Positions 1 through 7,308 of a stretch of 64,000 nucleotides of DNA are shown here, one piece after another. Under the pieces are notes generated by a model. The model was not told where the DNA came from. It saw nothing but the letters and a program-made list of their open reading frames with translations, and made no database searches. The stretch spans positions 186,001 to 250,000 of the forward strand of contig JABJKS010000051.1 in NCBI GenBank assembly GCA_018660265.1. The letters are read 5' to 3'. The position numbers were made by a program, and so were the translations under genes. Positions within the stretch are counted from its first letter, which is position 1. Each line of letters starts with the position of its first letter. Origin of the DNA: Rhodospirillaceae bacterium (GTDB lineage Bacteria; Pseudomonadota; Alphaproteobacteria; GCA-2731375).

Positions 1-115
1 TGCCGCAATCGGCACACCGTTGCAGGCGCATGTTGTGTTCCTTCATGCTGTCCCAGAACGGTTTTGTTTCCCTGTTCAGGGGCGGCATGGGTTTGTCTTC
101 AACGGGATTTGTCAT
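1..115 (-). CDS. DUF35 OB-fold / zinc-ribbon protein, N-terminal part only
   Basis: Only the first 38 codons lie in the window; the gene runs off the left edge. The visible protein has an acidic/proline leader, then ETKPFWDSMKEH and LQRCADCG. The F-W followed by an L-Q-R-C-x-x-C ribbon half is the usual start of DUF35 proteins, which place a rubredoxin-like zinc ribbon before an OB fold. It starts 16 nt after the stop of the thiolase-fold gene on the same strand, so the two are probably co-transcribed. In steroid and acyl-CoA pathways DUF35 proteins bind thiolase-fold partners, and that pairing is the likely role here. The family call rests on a short stretch. Confidence 0.7.
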   Translation of the reverse strand, partial: MTNPVEDKPMPPLNRETKPFWDSMKEHNMRLQRCADCG

Positions 116-131
116 AAATTTCTGCTCTTTA

Positions 132-1286
132 CTAGTTGCGCATGATGGCAACGGCACCATCACCCATATCGCCGTAACCGGTGACCAAACCAATTTCGGC
201 ATTGGCCACCTGGGCCTTGCCGCCGGTGCCGCGCAACTGTTTCACCAGTTCGCAGACATGGTTCATGCCCACCATGTGGGCTTGGGAAAGCAGGCCGCCA
301 TGGGTGTTGATGGGCAATTCACCGCCCAGGGCAATACGCCCGTTGGAAATGAAATCGCCGCCTTCGCCTTTTTTGCAGAAGCCAAGGTCTTCCAGCTGGC
401 ACATCACAATATATGTGAAGCAGTCATAGATCTCGGCCACATCAATATCGTTGCGGTCGATGCCTGCCATGTTGAAGGCCCGTGGCGCGGCCTTGGCCGT
501 GCCGAGGGTCATCATGTCTGGGCGTTGGGTGATGGCGGAGGGTGAATCGGGATGTCCTTCGCCCACGCCCATGATGTAGATGGGCTTTTGCGACAGATCT
601 TTCGCCCGCTCCGTGCTGGAGACAATAATGGCTGTGGCGCCGTCGCTTTCCAGGCAGCAATCAAACAGGCGCAGGGGATCTGAAATCATGCGGGAGTTTT
701 GATGATCCTCAATCGTCATGGGCGACGTCATAATGGCATTGCCGTTCAGAATGGCATTGGCCCGGGTGCTGACGGCAATTTCGGCCAGTTGCTCCGATTT
801 GGTGCCATACAACTCCATATGCCGGCGCGCCATGTGGGCATACAGCTGTGCCGGTGCAATGTTGCCGGACGGCATTTCGAATTCACCGATAATACGGAAT
901 TGCGGCATTTCCCCGGCGCGGGCCCCAATGCAGGTACCGGACGAACCGTTGCGCCCGACAATCAGCAGGACATGATTGCAAACGCCCGCCGCAATGGCCG
1001 TCACCGCAGCCTGGATCGCCGCGACGGAACTGGCTCCGCCCAAAGGTGTGATCGCGGAATAGCGTAGATCCTCAATGCCAAGGTTGGTAATGAATTCTTC
1101 TGCCACCACTTCCATATTGCCGTAGGGAATGATCCCATCAATGTCATTCGGCGTCAGCCCGGCATCATTGATTGCCTTAAGGGCAGCTTCCATTTCCATG
1201 GAAACCACTGATCTGCCAGAATTCCTCGAATATTCAGTTTCACCAATCCCAGTGACAGCACATTTGTCTTTCAGGCCTGACATCAT
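132..1286 (-). CDS. Thiolase-fold protein (SCP-x/Ltp2-like) without thiolase cysteines
   Basis: 384 aa, about full length for a single-domain SCP2-type thiolase. The fold is recognisable from the HGG motif at residues 329-331 and the C-terminal glycine-rich strand. The usual nucleophilic cysteine site reads GGASS (residues 83-87), and the second catalytic cysteine site reads TGYGDMGDGA (from 369), so both expected cysteines are missing. Tyrosines are present at Y287 (IYDCF) and Y371. Loss of the cysteines together with a DUF35 partner is typical of Ltp2-type retro-aldolases acting on CoA thioesters. I infer an aldolase or other non-thiolytic acyl-CoA role rather than beta-ketothiolysis. Two adjacent ATG codons open the gene. 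Confidence 0.8.
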   Translation of the reverse strand: MMSGLKDKCAVTGIGETEYSRNSGRSVVSMEMEAALKAINDAGLTPNDIDGIIPYGNMEVVAEEFITNLGIEDLRYSAITPLGGASSVAAIQAAVTAIAAGVCNHVLLIVGRNGSSGTCIGARAGEMPQFRIIGEFEMPSGNIAPAQLYAHMARRHMELYGTKSEQLAEIAVSTRANAILNGNAIMTSPMTIEDHQNSRMISDPLRLFDCCLESDGATAIIVSSTERAKDLSQKPIYIMGVGEGHPDSPSAITQRPDMMTLGTAKAAPRAFNMAGIDRNDIDVAEIYDCFTYIVMCQLEDLGFCKKGEGGDFISNGRIALGGELPINTHGGLLSQAHMVGMNHVCELVKQLRGTGGKAQVANAEIGLVTGYGDMGDGAVAIMRN

Positions 1287-1633
1287 ATTTCTCCAAATTC
1301 AGTTCCACGATCACTTTGTCCCCATTATCCCGCACATTTTGTAGCTTCGCCAGCAAATTACGATGTGCGGCGCTGGACTTCCCCTATGACCCGGCGTTAT
1401 AAGGACGCCGTCGTCATGATGGCGATGAAAAGGGAAGCTTGTCGTGATCCAGTCTGTGGATATCTATCTGCGAATTATCACCTTGCCGGGGTTATGTACC
1501 GGTGAGCGGTGTGCCGGCGTTGCCTGCACAGCTCGATGTTGCGCCTGACCTAAGGCCGCTTCGCGCCAACTTAGCGAAAAATGGCGCACTATTAGAACAG
1601 CATCTGAAATTTATTCCGGCGGGGCCAATCCCG
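1287..1633. other. Divergent intergenic region between thiolase-fold gene and cysS
   Basis: No gene seen. This 347-nt spacer separates the minus-strand thiolase/DUF35 pair from the plus-strand cysS gene, so it should hold promoters in both directions. It contains a perfect 8-bp inverted repeat (CCGCACAT at 1330-1337, ATGTGCGG at 1363-1370), listed separately. An in-frame upstream extension of cysS from 1502 exists. The conserved cysteinyl-tRNA synthetase N-terminus begins only near 1634, so I treat the extension as non-coding. Confidence 0.5.
1330..1370. repeat. 8-bp perfect inverted repeat, possible operator
   Basis: CCGCACAT at 1330-1337 and ATGTGCGG at 1363-1370 are exact reverse complements separated by 25 nt. 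A second short pair (CCAGC at 1350, GCTGG at 1372) could form an overlapping alternative structure. It lies 44 nt upstream of the thiolase-fold start. It could be a repressor site or a structured leader for the minus-strand pair. No regulator gene is nearby. Confidence 0.35.
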
Positions 1634-3004
1634 ATGTCCAAATTATTGCAACTTCATAATACCGCGACCCGAAGCAAACAGACCTTCACGCCCATGCGCG
1701 AGGATGCGGTCGGTCTGTACGTCTGCGGCCCCACTGTCTATGACCTGGCCCACGTGGGCAATGCCCGTCCCGTGGTGGTATTCGACAGCTTCGTCCGCCT
1801 GCTGCGCCGCCTGTACGGCACGGTAACTTACGTTCGCAATATCACGGATATTGAGGACAAGATTATCGACAGGGCGCATGAATTGGGTGTCACCATTGCC
1901 GAGCTGACGGCGGACACAACGCAGGCCTTTCATGACGATATGGCCGCCCTTGGCGCACTGCCACCTGATCATGAACCGCGCGCGACGGAACATGTGGACG
2001 GCATGATCGCCATGACCGAGGTGTTGATCGAAAAGAACCATGCCTATGAGGCCGACGGCCATGTGTTGTTCGATACCACATCTATGGAGGACTATGGCGT
2101 CTTCTCCAAACGCAGTCAGCGTGAGTTGATCGCCGGGGCCAGGGTTGAGGTCGCACCCTACAAGCGCAATGCCACGGATTTCGTTTTGTGGAAACCTTCG
2201 AACGAGGAACAGCCCGGCTGGGACAGCCCCTGGGGCAAGGGCCGGCCTGGCTGGCATTTGGAATGCTCGGTCATGTCAGAGGCGTTGTTGGGACAGACCT
2301 TTGACATTCATGGTGGCGGCATTGATCTGGTCTTTCCGCATCATCAAAACGAAATCGCCCAGAGCACCTGCGCCCATGATGGTGCGGCCTTCGCCAACTA
2401 TTGGATGCATAATGGCCACGTCACAGTGGGCGGGGAAAAGATGTCTAAATCCCTGGGCAATTTCCTCACGGTGCATGAATTGCTGGAGGAGTTCCCCGGC
2501 GAGGCGATCCGTCTGACCCTATTGTCGGCCCATTATCGTCAGCCGTTGGATTTCACCAAAGAGGCGATTGGGGAGTCCCGGCGTATCCTGGACAAGTGGT
2601 ATCGCGCGGTGGGCCAGGCGACGGCGTCGTCCGATCTGCCGGTAGCGGTCGAGGCCGCTTTGTGTGATGACCTGAACACGCCCAAGGCGATTGCAGAGAT
2701 GCATCGCCTGTCGGATTTGGCCATGGCCGGGGATGGTGCTGCGGCCTCTGATCTGAAGGCGGTCGGCGAAGTTCTTGGTTTGCTGCAGGCCAGCGCGGAA
2801 ACCTGGTTTCAGGGTGGGGGCGGTGACGATGATCTTTCGGCGGAAGCCATCGAAAACTTAATCGAACAGCGGCGGGAGGCCCGCGCGAACAAGGATTTCG
2901 CCGCCTCCGATCAAATTCGTGACGATCTGGCGGCGCAAGGCATCGTATTGGAAGACGGCGCAGGTGGCACCACCTGGCGGCGGGGCCAAGGGGCGGGAAG
3001 CTAA
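1634..3004 (+). CDS. cysS: Cysteinyl-tRNA synthetase
   Basis: 456 aa class I aminoacyl-tRNA synthetase that charges tRNA-Cys in the cytoplasm. The HIGH signature appears as HVGN at residues 40-43 after the CGPTVYD zinc/active-site segment (C31). KMSKS is intact at 269-273. The C-terminal helical anticodon region contains the usual EARANKDFAASDQIRD stretch. I chose the ATG at 1634 because the conserved N-terminus starts there; a longer in-frame start at 1502 would add 44 unconserved residues. It is followed after 4 nt by citramalate synthase and may be co-transcribed with it. Confidence 0.97.
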   Translation: MSKLLQLHNTATRSKQTFTPMREDAVGLYVCGPTVYDLAHVGNARPVVVFDSFVRLLRRLYGTVTYVRNITDIEDKIIDRAHELGVTIAELTADTTQAFHDDMAALGALPPDHEPRATEHVDGMIAMTEVLIEKNHAYEADGHVLFDTTSMEDYGVFSKRSQRELIAGARVEVAPYKRNATDFVLWKPSNEEQPGWDSPWGKGRPGWHLECSVMSEALLGQTFDIHGGGIDLVFPHHQNEIAQSTCAHDGAAFANYWMHNGHVTVGGEKMSKSLGNFLTVHELLEEFPGEAIRLTLLSAHYRQPLDFTKEAIGESRRILDKWYRAVGQATASSDLPVAVEAALCDDLNTPKAIAEMHRLSDLAMAGDGAAASDLKAVGEVLGLLQASAETWFQGGGGDDDLSAEAIENLIEQRREARANKDFAASDQIRDDLAAQGIVLEDGAGGTTWRRGQGAGS

Positions 3005-3008
3005 GATA

Positions 3009-4613
3009 ATGGCAAAAGAACGGCTTTATATATTCGATACCACATTGCGCGATGGGGCCCAGACTTCCGGCGTTGATTTCTCGGTCGAGGATAAGCGTGC
3101 CATTGCCGTGGCCCTGGATCGTTTGGGCGTGGATTATATCGAGGGTGGCTGGCCCGGTGCCAACCCCACCGACAGCAGCTTTTTCCAGGATCCGCCCAGC
3201 CTGAAACGGGCCATCTTTACCTCATTCGGGATGACCAAGCGGCCGGGACGCAGCGCAGATAACGATCCGGGGTTATCGGAAGTGGTCAACGCGGATGTCG
3301 GTGCGGTTTGTCTGGTGGGCAAGACCTGGGACTATCACGTGGATGTGGCCCTGGGGATTGAGCGGGATGAGAACGTCGCCATGGTCGGCGACTCCATCGC
3401 TCATATAAATAAAAAGGGCCGCGAGGCCCTGTTCGATGCGGAGCATTTCTTTGACGGCTACAAGGCGAACCCGGAATTTGCCCTGGCCTGTCTGAAGTCC
3501 GCTTACGAGGCCGGGGCCCGTTGGGTCGTGCTGTGTGATACCAACGGCGGTGCGCTGCCGCATGAAATCTCCCGCATCGTGGGTGAAGTGGTGGAACATA
3601 TCCCCGGTGATCATCTGGGCATTCATTGTCACAACGATACGGGCAATGCCATCGCCGGGTCCCTGGCCGCGGTGCAGGCCGGTGTGCGCCAGGTTCAAGG
3701 CAGCCTGAATGGCCTGGGGGAACGTTGCGGCAATGCGGATCTGGTGGCATTAATCCCGATCCTGAAATTAAAGCCGGGCTTTGCCGAGAACTTCGAAATC
3801 GGCGTTGATGATGACGGCCTGCGCCATTTGACGACGACGTCCCATTTGCTGGATGAATTGTTGAACCGGGCCCCCGCCCGGCAGGCGCCCTTTGTCGGTG
3901 CCTCCGCCTTTGCCCATAAGGGCGGCTTGCATGTCTCCGCAGTTTTGAAAAACCCGCAAACGTATGAACATATTGATCCCGCCTTGGTGGGCAACAGCCG
4001 TCAGGTCCTGGTCTCCAACCAGGCGGGACGTTCCAATATTCTGGCAAGGCTGGTGGAGGTGGGGATTGAGATTGATCCGAAGCACCCAAAGGTCGACCGA
4101 TTGTTGGAACAGGTGAAGCAGAAAGAGTTCGAAGGCTATGCCTATGATGGGGCCGAGGCGAGTTTCGAGTTGATGGCCCGGCGGGCCTTGGGCGAGGTGC
4201 CTGATTATTTCGCCGTCAATGGCTTCCGCGTCATGGTCGAACGCCGCCATAACGCCAAGGGCGAATTGATCACCGTATCGGAGGCGACGGTCAAACTTGC
4301 CATCGATGGGCGGGAAATTATGTCCGTGGCGGAAGGCAACGGCCCGGTCAACGCCCTTGATGGGGCCATGCGCAAAGATATCGGGCGCTTCGCTGCCTAT
4401 ATCGAGGATTTGGCCTTGGTGGATTTTAAGGTCCGAATCCTGGATGGCGGTACGGGTGCGGTGACACGGGTGCTGATCGAAAGCATGGACGGCAAGGGGC
4501 GGCGTTGGTTCACCGTTGGTGTCTCACCGAATATTGTTGATGCATCGTTCCAGGCCCTGGTGGATTCCATTACCTACAAATTATTCAACGATGGTGCGAA
4601 AGCACAATTGTAA
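3009..4613 (+). CDS. cimA: (R)-citramalate synthase
   Basis: 534 aa member of the isopropylmalate/citramalate synthase family. It condenses pyruvate with acetyl-CoA to (R)-citramalate, an isoleucine route that bypasses threonine. The TIM-barrel opens with FDTTLRDGAQ (residues 9-18), which carries the catalytic Arg/Asp. The metal-binding HCHND starts at H206 and is followed by GLGERCGNAD. After the barrel comes a LeuA-type regulatory dimer domain in roughly the last 130 residues, the usual site of end-product feedback. Length and the TSGVDFSVEDK segment fit CimA better than 2-isopropylmalate synthase. Its stop shares one base with the trmJ start codon, so the two are translationally coupled. 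Confidence 0.9.
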   Translation: MAKERLYIFDTTLRDGAQTSGVDFSVEDKRAIAVALDRLGVDYIEGGWPGANPTDSSFFQDPPSLKRAIFTSFGMTKRPGRSADNDPGLSEVVNADVGAVCLVGKTWDYHVDVALGIERDENVAMVGDSIAHINKKGREALFDAEHFFDGYKANPEFALACLKSAYEAGARWVVLCDTNGGALPHEISRIVGEVVEHIPGDHLGIHCHNDTGNAIAGSLAAVQAGVRQVQGSLNGLGERCGNADLVALIPILKLKPGFAENFEIGVDDDGLRHLTTTSHLLDELLNRAPARQAPFVGASAFAHKGGLHVSAVLKNPQTYEHIDPALVGNSRQVLVSNQAGRSNILARLVEVGIEIDPKHPKVDRLLEQVKQKEFEGYAYDGAEASFELMARRALGEVPDYFAVNGFRVMVERRHNAKGELITVSEATVKLAIDGREIMSVAEGNGPVNALDGAMRKDIGRFAAYIEDLALVDFKVRILDGGTGAVTRVLIESMDGKGRRWFTVGVSPNIVDASFQALVDSITYKLFNDGAKAQL

Positions 4614-5383
4614 TGTCCGGCACGGATTCGACAAAAGCGGCAGTTGTCGTCGGGCCCAGCCCGGCGATCATATTGGTGCGTCCGCAAATGGGCGAAAATA
4701 TTGGTGCCGCCGCCCGCGCCATGAAGAATTTTGGCCTCAATCAAATGCGTATTGTCGACCCCCGCGATGGCTGGCCGAATGAAAAGGCCCATGCCATGTC
4801 CAGCCGGGCCGATGATATTCTGGACGGCGCAACGCTGTATGATGATGCCCCGGCCGCTGTCGCCGATCTGCACGCTGTCTATGCCACCACGGCGCGGGCG
4901 CGGGAGATGGAAAAGCCTTGTCTGACCCCGCGTGAGGCCGTGGGCGATATGCGGCAACGTCTGGCGCGGGGCCAGGAAATCGGCATTCTGTTCGGGGGAG
5001 AGAAGGCGGGCCTGCACAATGATGACGCCACTTTGGCGCAAAACATCATTCAAATCCCCGCAAATCCAGCCTTTTCATCCATAAATTTAGGCCAGGCGGT
5101 GTTGCTGGTGGCCTATGAATGGTTCACTGCCGGCCCGCTACCAGAAGCTGTGATCGCGGGTGACAGTTTACCGGCAACCCTGGACGAGCTGGCCTATTTC
5201 GAAAATCGACTGGAGGCGGAGTTGTTGGAAAAAGGTTTCCTCAAACCGCCCGAGAAACGCCCGTCGATGATGCGGAACCTGCGCAATATCTTTCGCCGGG
5301 CCGATCTGACGGGCCAGGAAGTGCGTTCTTTGCATGGGGTGATATCGGCCCTGATCCGCCGCGAAGGTGATAGTGATGATTAG
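4613..5383 (+). CDS. trmJ: tRNA (cytidine/uridine-2'-O-)-methyltransferase TrmJ, SpoU family
   Basis: 256 aa SPOUT-class methyltransferase expected to 2'-O-methylate position 32 of the tRNA anticodon loop with S-adenosylmethionine. The three knot motifs are visible: NIGAAARAMKNFG near the N-terminus, LFGGEKAGLHNDD mid-protein and IPANPAFSSINLGQAV. A C-terminal helical tail of roughly 90 residues matches TrmJ length. The ATG overlaps the cimA stop by one base. Position 32 specificity is inferred from family membership, not from a visible residue. Confidence 0.9.
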   Translation: MSGTDSTKAAVVVGPSPAIILVRPQMGENIGAAARAMKNFGLNQMRIVDPRDGWPNEKAHAMSSRADDILDGATLYDDAPAAVADLHAVYATTARAREMEKPCLTPREAVGDMRQRLARGQEIGILFGGEKAGLHNDDATLAQNIIQIPANPAFSSINLGQAVLLVAYEWFTAGPLPEAVIAGDSLPATLDELAYFENRLEAELLEKGFLKPPEKRPSMMRNLRNIFRRADLTGQEVRSLHGVISALIRREGDSDD

Positions 5384-5419
5384 CGGGGCGTTTTTGGCTG
5401 ATTTGTCAGAAATTGCCAT

Positions 5420-5447
5420 TTGACTTGCGCTCATGGATTGGTATAAC
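5420..5447 (+). promoter_or_regulatory. Sigma-70-type promoter for rpsD
   Basis: TTGACT (5420-5425), a 16-nt spacer and TATAAC (5442-5447) lie about 100 nt upstream of the rpsD start, in the only spacer between trmJ and rpsD. The long 5' leader would leave room for S4 feedback on translation, but I could not define a specific leader structure. Confidence 0.6.
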
Positions 5448-5550
5448 TCCGCCACCTTGTGCGCCCCCCAGGATTTAAAATATCATGGGTTGGCTGCGCT
5501 TTGGCTTACGCCACATATTTTAGCTCAAATTTGCTGAGAGACCGAATTAG

Positions 5551-6168
5551 ATGACGAAGCGACTACGCTCGAAATACAAGCTGAACCGCCGGTTGGGCGA
5601 AAACATTTGGGGCCGCCCCAAAAGCCCGGTTAACAAGCGGGATTATCCCCCGGGGCAACACGCCCAGGGTCGTCGCCGGAAGCCGTCTGATTACGGTATT
5701 CAGCTGGCTGCGAAGCAAAAGCTGCGCGGTTATTACGGCAACATCACGGAAAAACAATTCCGCCGTACCTACAACGAAGCCGTGAAGGTCAAGGGCGACA
5801 CCACCGAGGGCCTGATCGGCCTTTTGGAGCGACGCCTGGACGCCGTGGTCTATCGCATGAAATTCGTGCCTACGGTCTTCTCATCCCGCCAGTTCATCAA
5901 CCACGGCCACATCACAGTCAATGGCAAGAAGGTCAACATCGCCTCTTACCGGGTCAATGAAGGCGACGTGATCGAGATTAAGGAAAAATCCCGCGAGATC
6001 ATCATGGTCCTCGAAGCCATGGACAGTTCCGAGCGGGACGTGCCTGAATACATCGAAGTAGACTTCGGTAAACGCAAGGGCACCTTCGTCCGCACCCCAA
6101 AATTCGCCGAGGTACCCTACCCGGTACCGATGGAGCCGAACCTGGTGATCGAGTATTATTCCAGATAG
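5551..6168 (+). CDS. rpsD: 30S ribosomal protein S4
   Basis: 205 aa, the normal bacterial S4 length. It begins [10 protein letters not shown] and has the conserved [15 protein letters not shown] segment. The S4 RNA-binding domain (about residues 95-155) carries [31 protein letters not shown] and [16 protein letters not shown]. The protein nucleates 16S rRNA assembly. In many bacteria S4 sits in the alpha operon; here it stands alone with its own promoter and terminator, as is common in alphaproteobacteria. Confidence 0.98.
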   Translation: MTKRLRSKYKLNRRLGENIWGRPKSPVNKRDYPPGQHAQGRRRKPSDYGIQLAAKQKLRGYYGNITEKQFRRTYNEAVKVKGDTTEGLIGLLERRLDAVVYRMKFVPTVFSSRQFINHGHITVNGKKVNIASYRVNEGDVIEIKEKSREIIMVLEAMDSSERDVPEYIEVDFGKRKGTFVRTPKFAEVPYPVPMEPNLVIEYYSR

Positions 6169-6192
6169 ATAGCTTCGACACAGTTCCCGGAA

Positions 6193-6219
6193 AAGGTCGG
6201 CTTCGTGCCGGCCTTTTTT
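6193..6219 (+). terminator. Rho-independent terminator after rpsD
   Basis: AAGGTCGGC (6193-6201), a 5-nt loop and GCCGGCCTT (6207-6215) form a 9-bp stem with one G-U pair, followed by a T run to 6219. It lies 25 nt after the rpsD stop and just before the end of the convergent DUF1330 gene. Confidence 0.85.
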
Positions 6220-6224
6220 GTGGC

Positions 6225-6515
6225 CTATTTAATTCCGTCAACAACGATAATGTTCGTTTTTGCCGTTCTTTCCCGAATTGGTTTTATTGCAACATAATCG
6301 TGATCCTCGAAGAGGTCGTAGACGGCCTGGCGATTAGGGAACTGAAACATCACCATACGATGGGGCTGCCAATCGCCTTCAAGAATTTCAAACTCACCAT
6401 CAAGCACCATATATTCGCCGCCATATTTGGCAACAAGGACTGGGACGTCATTTCCATAGGCAGCAAAGCCCTCAGGATCGTAGATTTCCAAATCAACAAT
6501 CATGTATGCCGTCAT
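6225..6515 (-). CDS. DUF1330 family protein, copy 1
   Basis: 96 aa small alpha/beta dimeric ferredoxin-like protein of the DUF1330 family. It opens with MTAYMIVDL and carries the family's DPEGFAAY and RMVMFQFPN segments. I chose the start at 6515 because it aligns exactly with the downstream paralogue; an ATG four codons earlier is also possible. About 66 of 96 residues are identical to the neighbour by eye, so this is a tandem duplication. No enzymatic role is established for the family. It is the last gene of a minus-strand cluster with a dimethylformamidase-like protein and a GlcG-like protein. Confidence 0.88.
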   Translation of the reverse strand: MTAYMIVDLEIYDPEGFAAYGNDVPVLVAKYGGEYMVLDGEFEILEGDWQPHRMVMFQFPNRQAVYDLFEDHDYVAIKPIRERTAKTNIIVVDGIK

Positions 6516-6574
6516 TGGACGCTCCAATTTATGATTGGTTATAGCTCAGAACAGGACACAAAGGCGCTAGTTAG

Positions 6575-6865
6575 CTAATCCATACCATCGACGACGATGA
6601 TGTTCGATTTCGCCGTTCTTTCTCGCAATGCCTTTAGTTCAGCGTAATCCGGGTCGGCGAACATGTTGTGGACGGCTTGGCGGTTGGGGAATTGGAACAT
6701 CACCATTCGATGGGGCTGCCATTCGCCTTCGAGGACGTCGAAGTCACCACCACGAACGATATATTGGCCACCGTGCTTGCTGACCAAGGCCGGTACCCCG
6801 TCGCGATAGGCTGCAAAACCTTCCGGGTCGTGGACGTCCAAGTCGACAATCATATACGCTGTCAT
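6575..6865 (-). CDS. DUF1330 family protein, copy 2
   Basis: 96 aa, the second of two tandem DUF1330 genes separated by 59 nt. The N-terminal MTAYMIVDL, the QPHRMVMFQFPNRQAV core and the C-terminal NIIVVDG tail are shared with copy 1. Differences are spread along the length, so this is an established rather than fresh duplication. A good Shine-Dalgarno (GGAGAGG on the minus strand) precedes the ATG. It is probably co-transcribed with the GlcG-like gene 23 nt upstream. Function is unknown. Confidence 0.9.
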   Translation of the reverse strand: MTAYMIVDLDVHDPEGFAAYRDGVPALVSKHGGQYIVRGGDFDVLEGEWQPHRMVMFQFPNRQAVHNMFADPDYAELKALRERTAKSNIIVVDGMD

Positions 6866-6888
6866 GAACCTCTCCTGTTTGAAGTGAC

Positions 6889-7284
6889 TTAAAGCAACTC
6901 CACACCCGCCCGGGCGCAGTCTTCGTCTTCCTGGCCGGTGCCGCCGCCTACGCCGCAGGCACCTATGACGACGCCACTCCGCAGAATGGGGACGGCCCCT
7001 TGGCCGAAGATCATGTGGTTGCCTTCGTGTTCCCGGATGGCGCGAAAAGTTGGATGTTCGGCGCGCTCCGCCAGATTGCCGCTAGGCACTCCGAACGAGG
7101 CAGAGGCGACGGCCTTGCCCTGGCTGCCGTAGGCACCGGCCCACATGGCATCATCCATGCGTTGAAAGGCAACCAAGCGTCCGCCGACGTCACAGACGGC
7201 AACGTTGATCTTGATGTTCCGCGCCACAGCCTCTGCCAGGGCGCCTTTGGCGATGCGGTTGGCTTCTTCCAGAGTGATTTTCAT
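6889..7284 (-). CDS. GlcG/HbpS-family (DUF336) heme-binding-like protein
   Basis: 131 aa single-domain protein of the GlcG/HbpS family. Recognisable segments are an N-terminal helix rich in A and E, then INVAVCDVGGRLVAFQRMDDA, the GNHMIFGQGAVPIL segment and a GACGVGGGTGQEDEDCARAG end. Family members bind heme or act as accessory proteins beside catabolic enzymes; some PduO-type relatives act on cobalamin. It lies 24 nt downstream of the dimethylformamidase-like gene on the same strand. Its precise role cannot be read from the sequence. Confidence 0.88.
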   Translation of the reverse strand: MKITLEEANRIAKGALAEAVARNIKINVAVCDVGGRLVAFQRMDDAMWAGAYGSQGKAVASASFGVPSGNLAERAEHPTFRAIREHEGNHMIFGQGAVPILRSGVVIGACGVGGGTGQEDEDCARAGVELL

Positions 7285-7308
7285 TGTTGTCTCCTATTCT
7301 TCGAGAAA

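Noticed and set aside
1502-1633. 44-codon N-terminal extension of cysS
   Set aside because: No conservation with the synthetase N-terminus, and the normal CysS start MSKLLQLHN lies at 1634.
3286-4089. 267-codon minus-strand frame across cimA
   Set aside because: Pro/Arg/Ser-rich composition with no domain; it is the reverse complement of a well-defined synthase gene.
6225-6865. DUF1330 pair as a single broken gene
   Set aside because: Both copies are full length, start with the same MTAYMIVDL and have their own stops; this is a duplication, not a frameshift.
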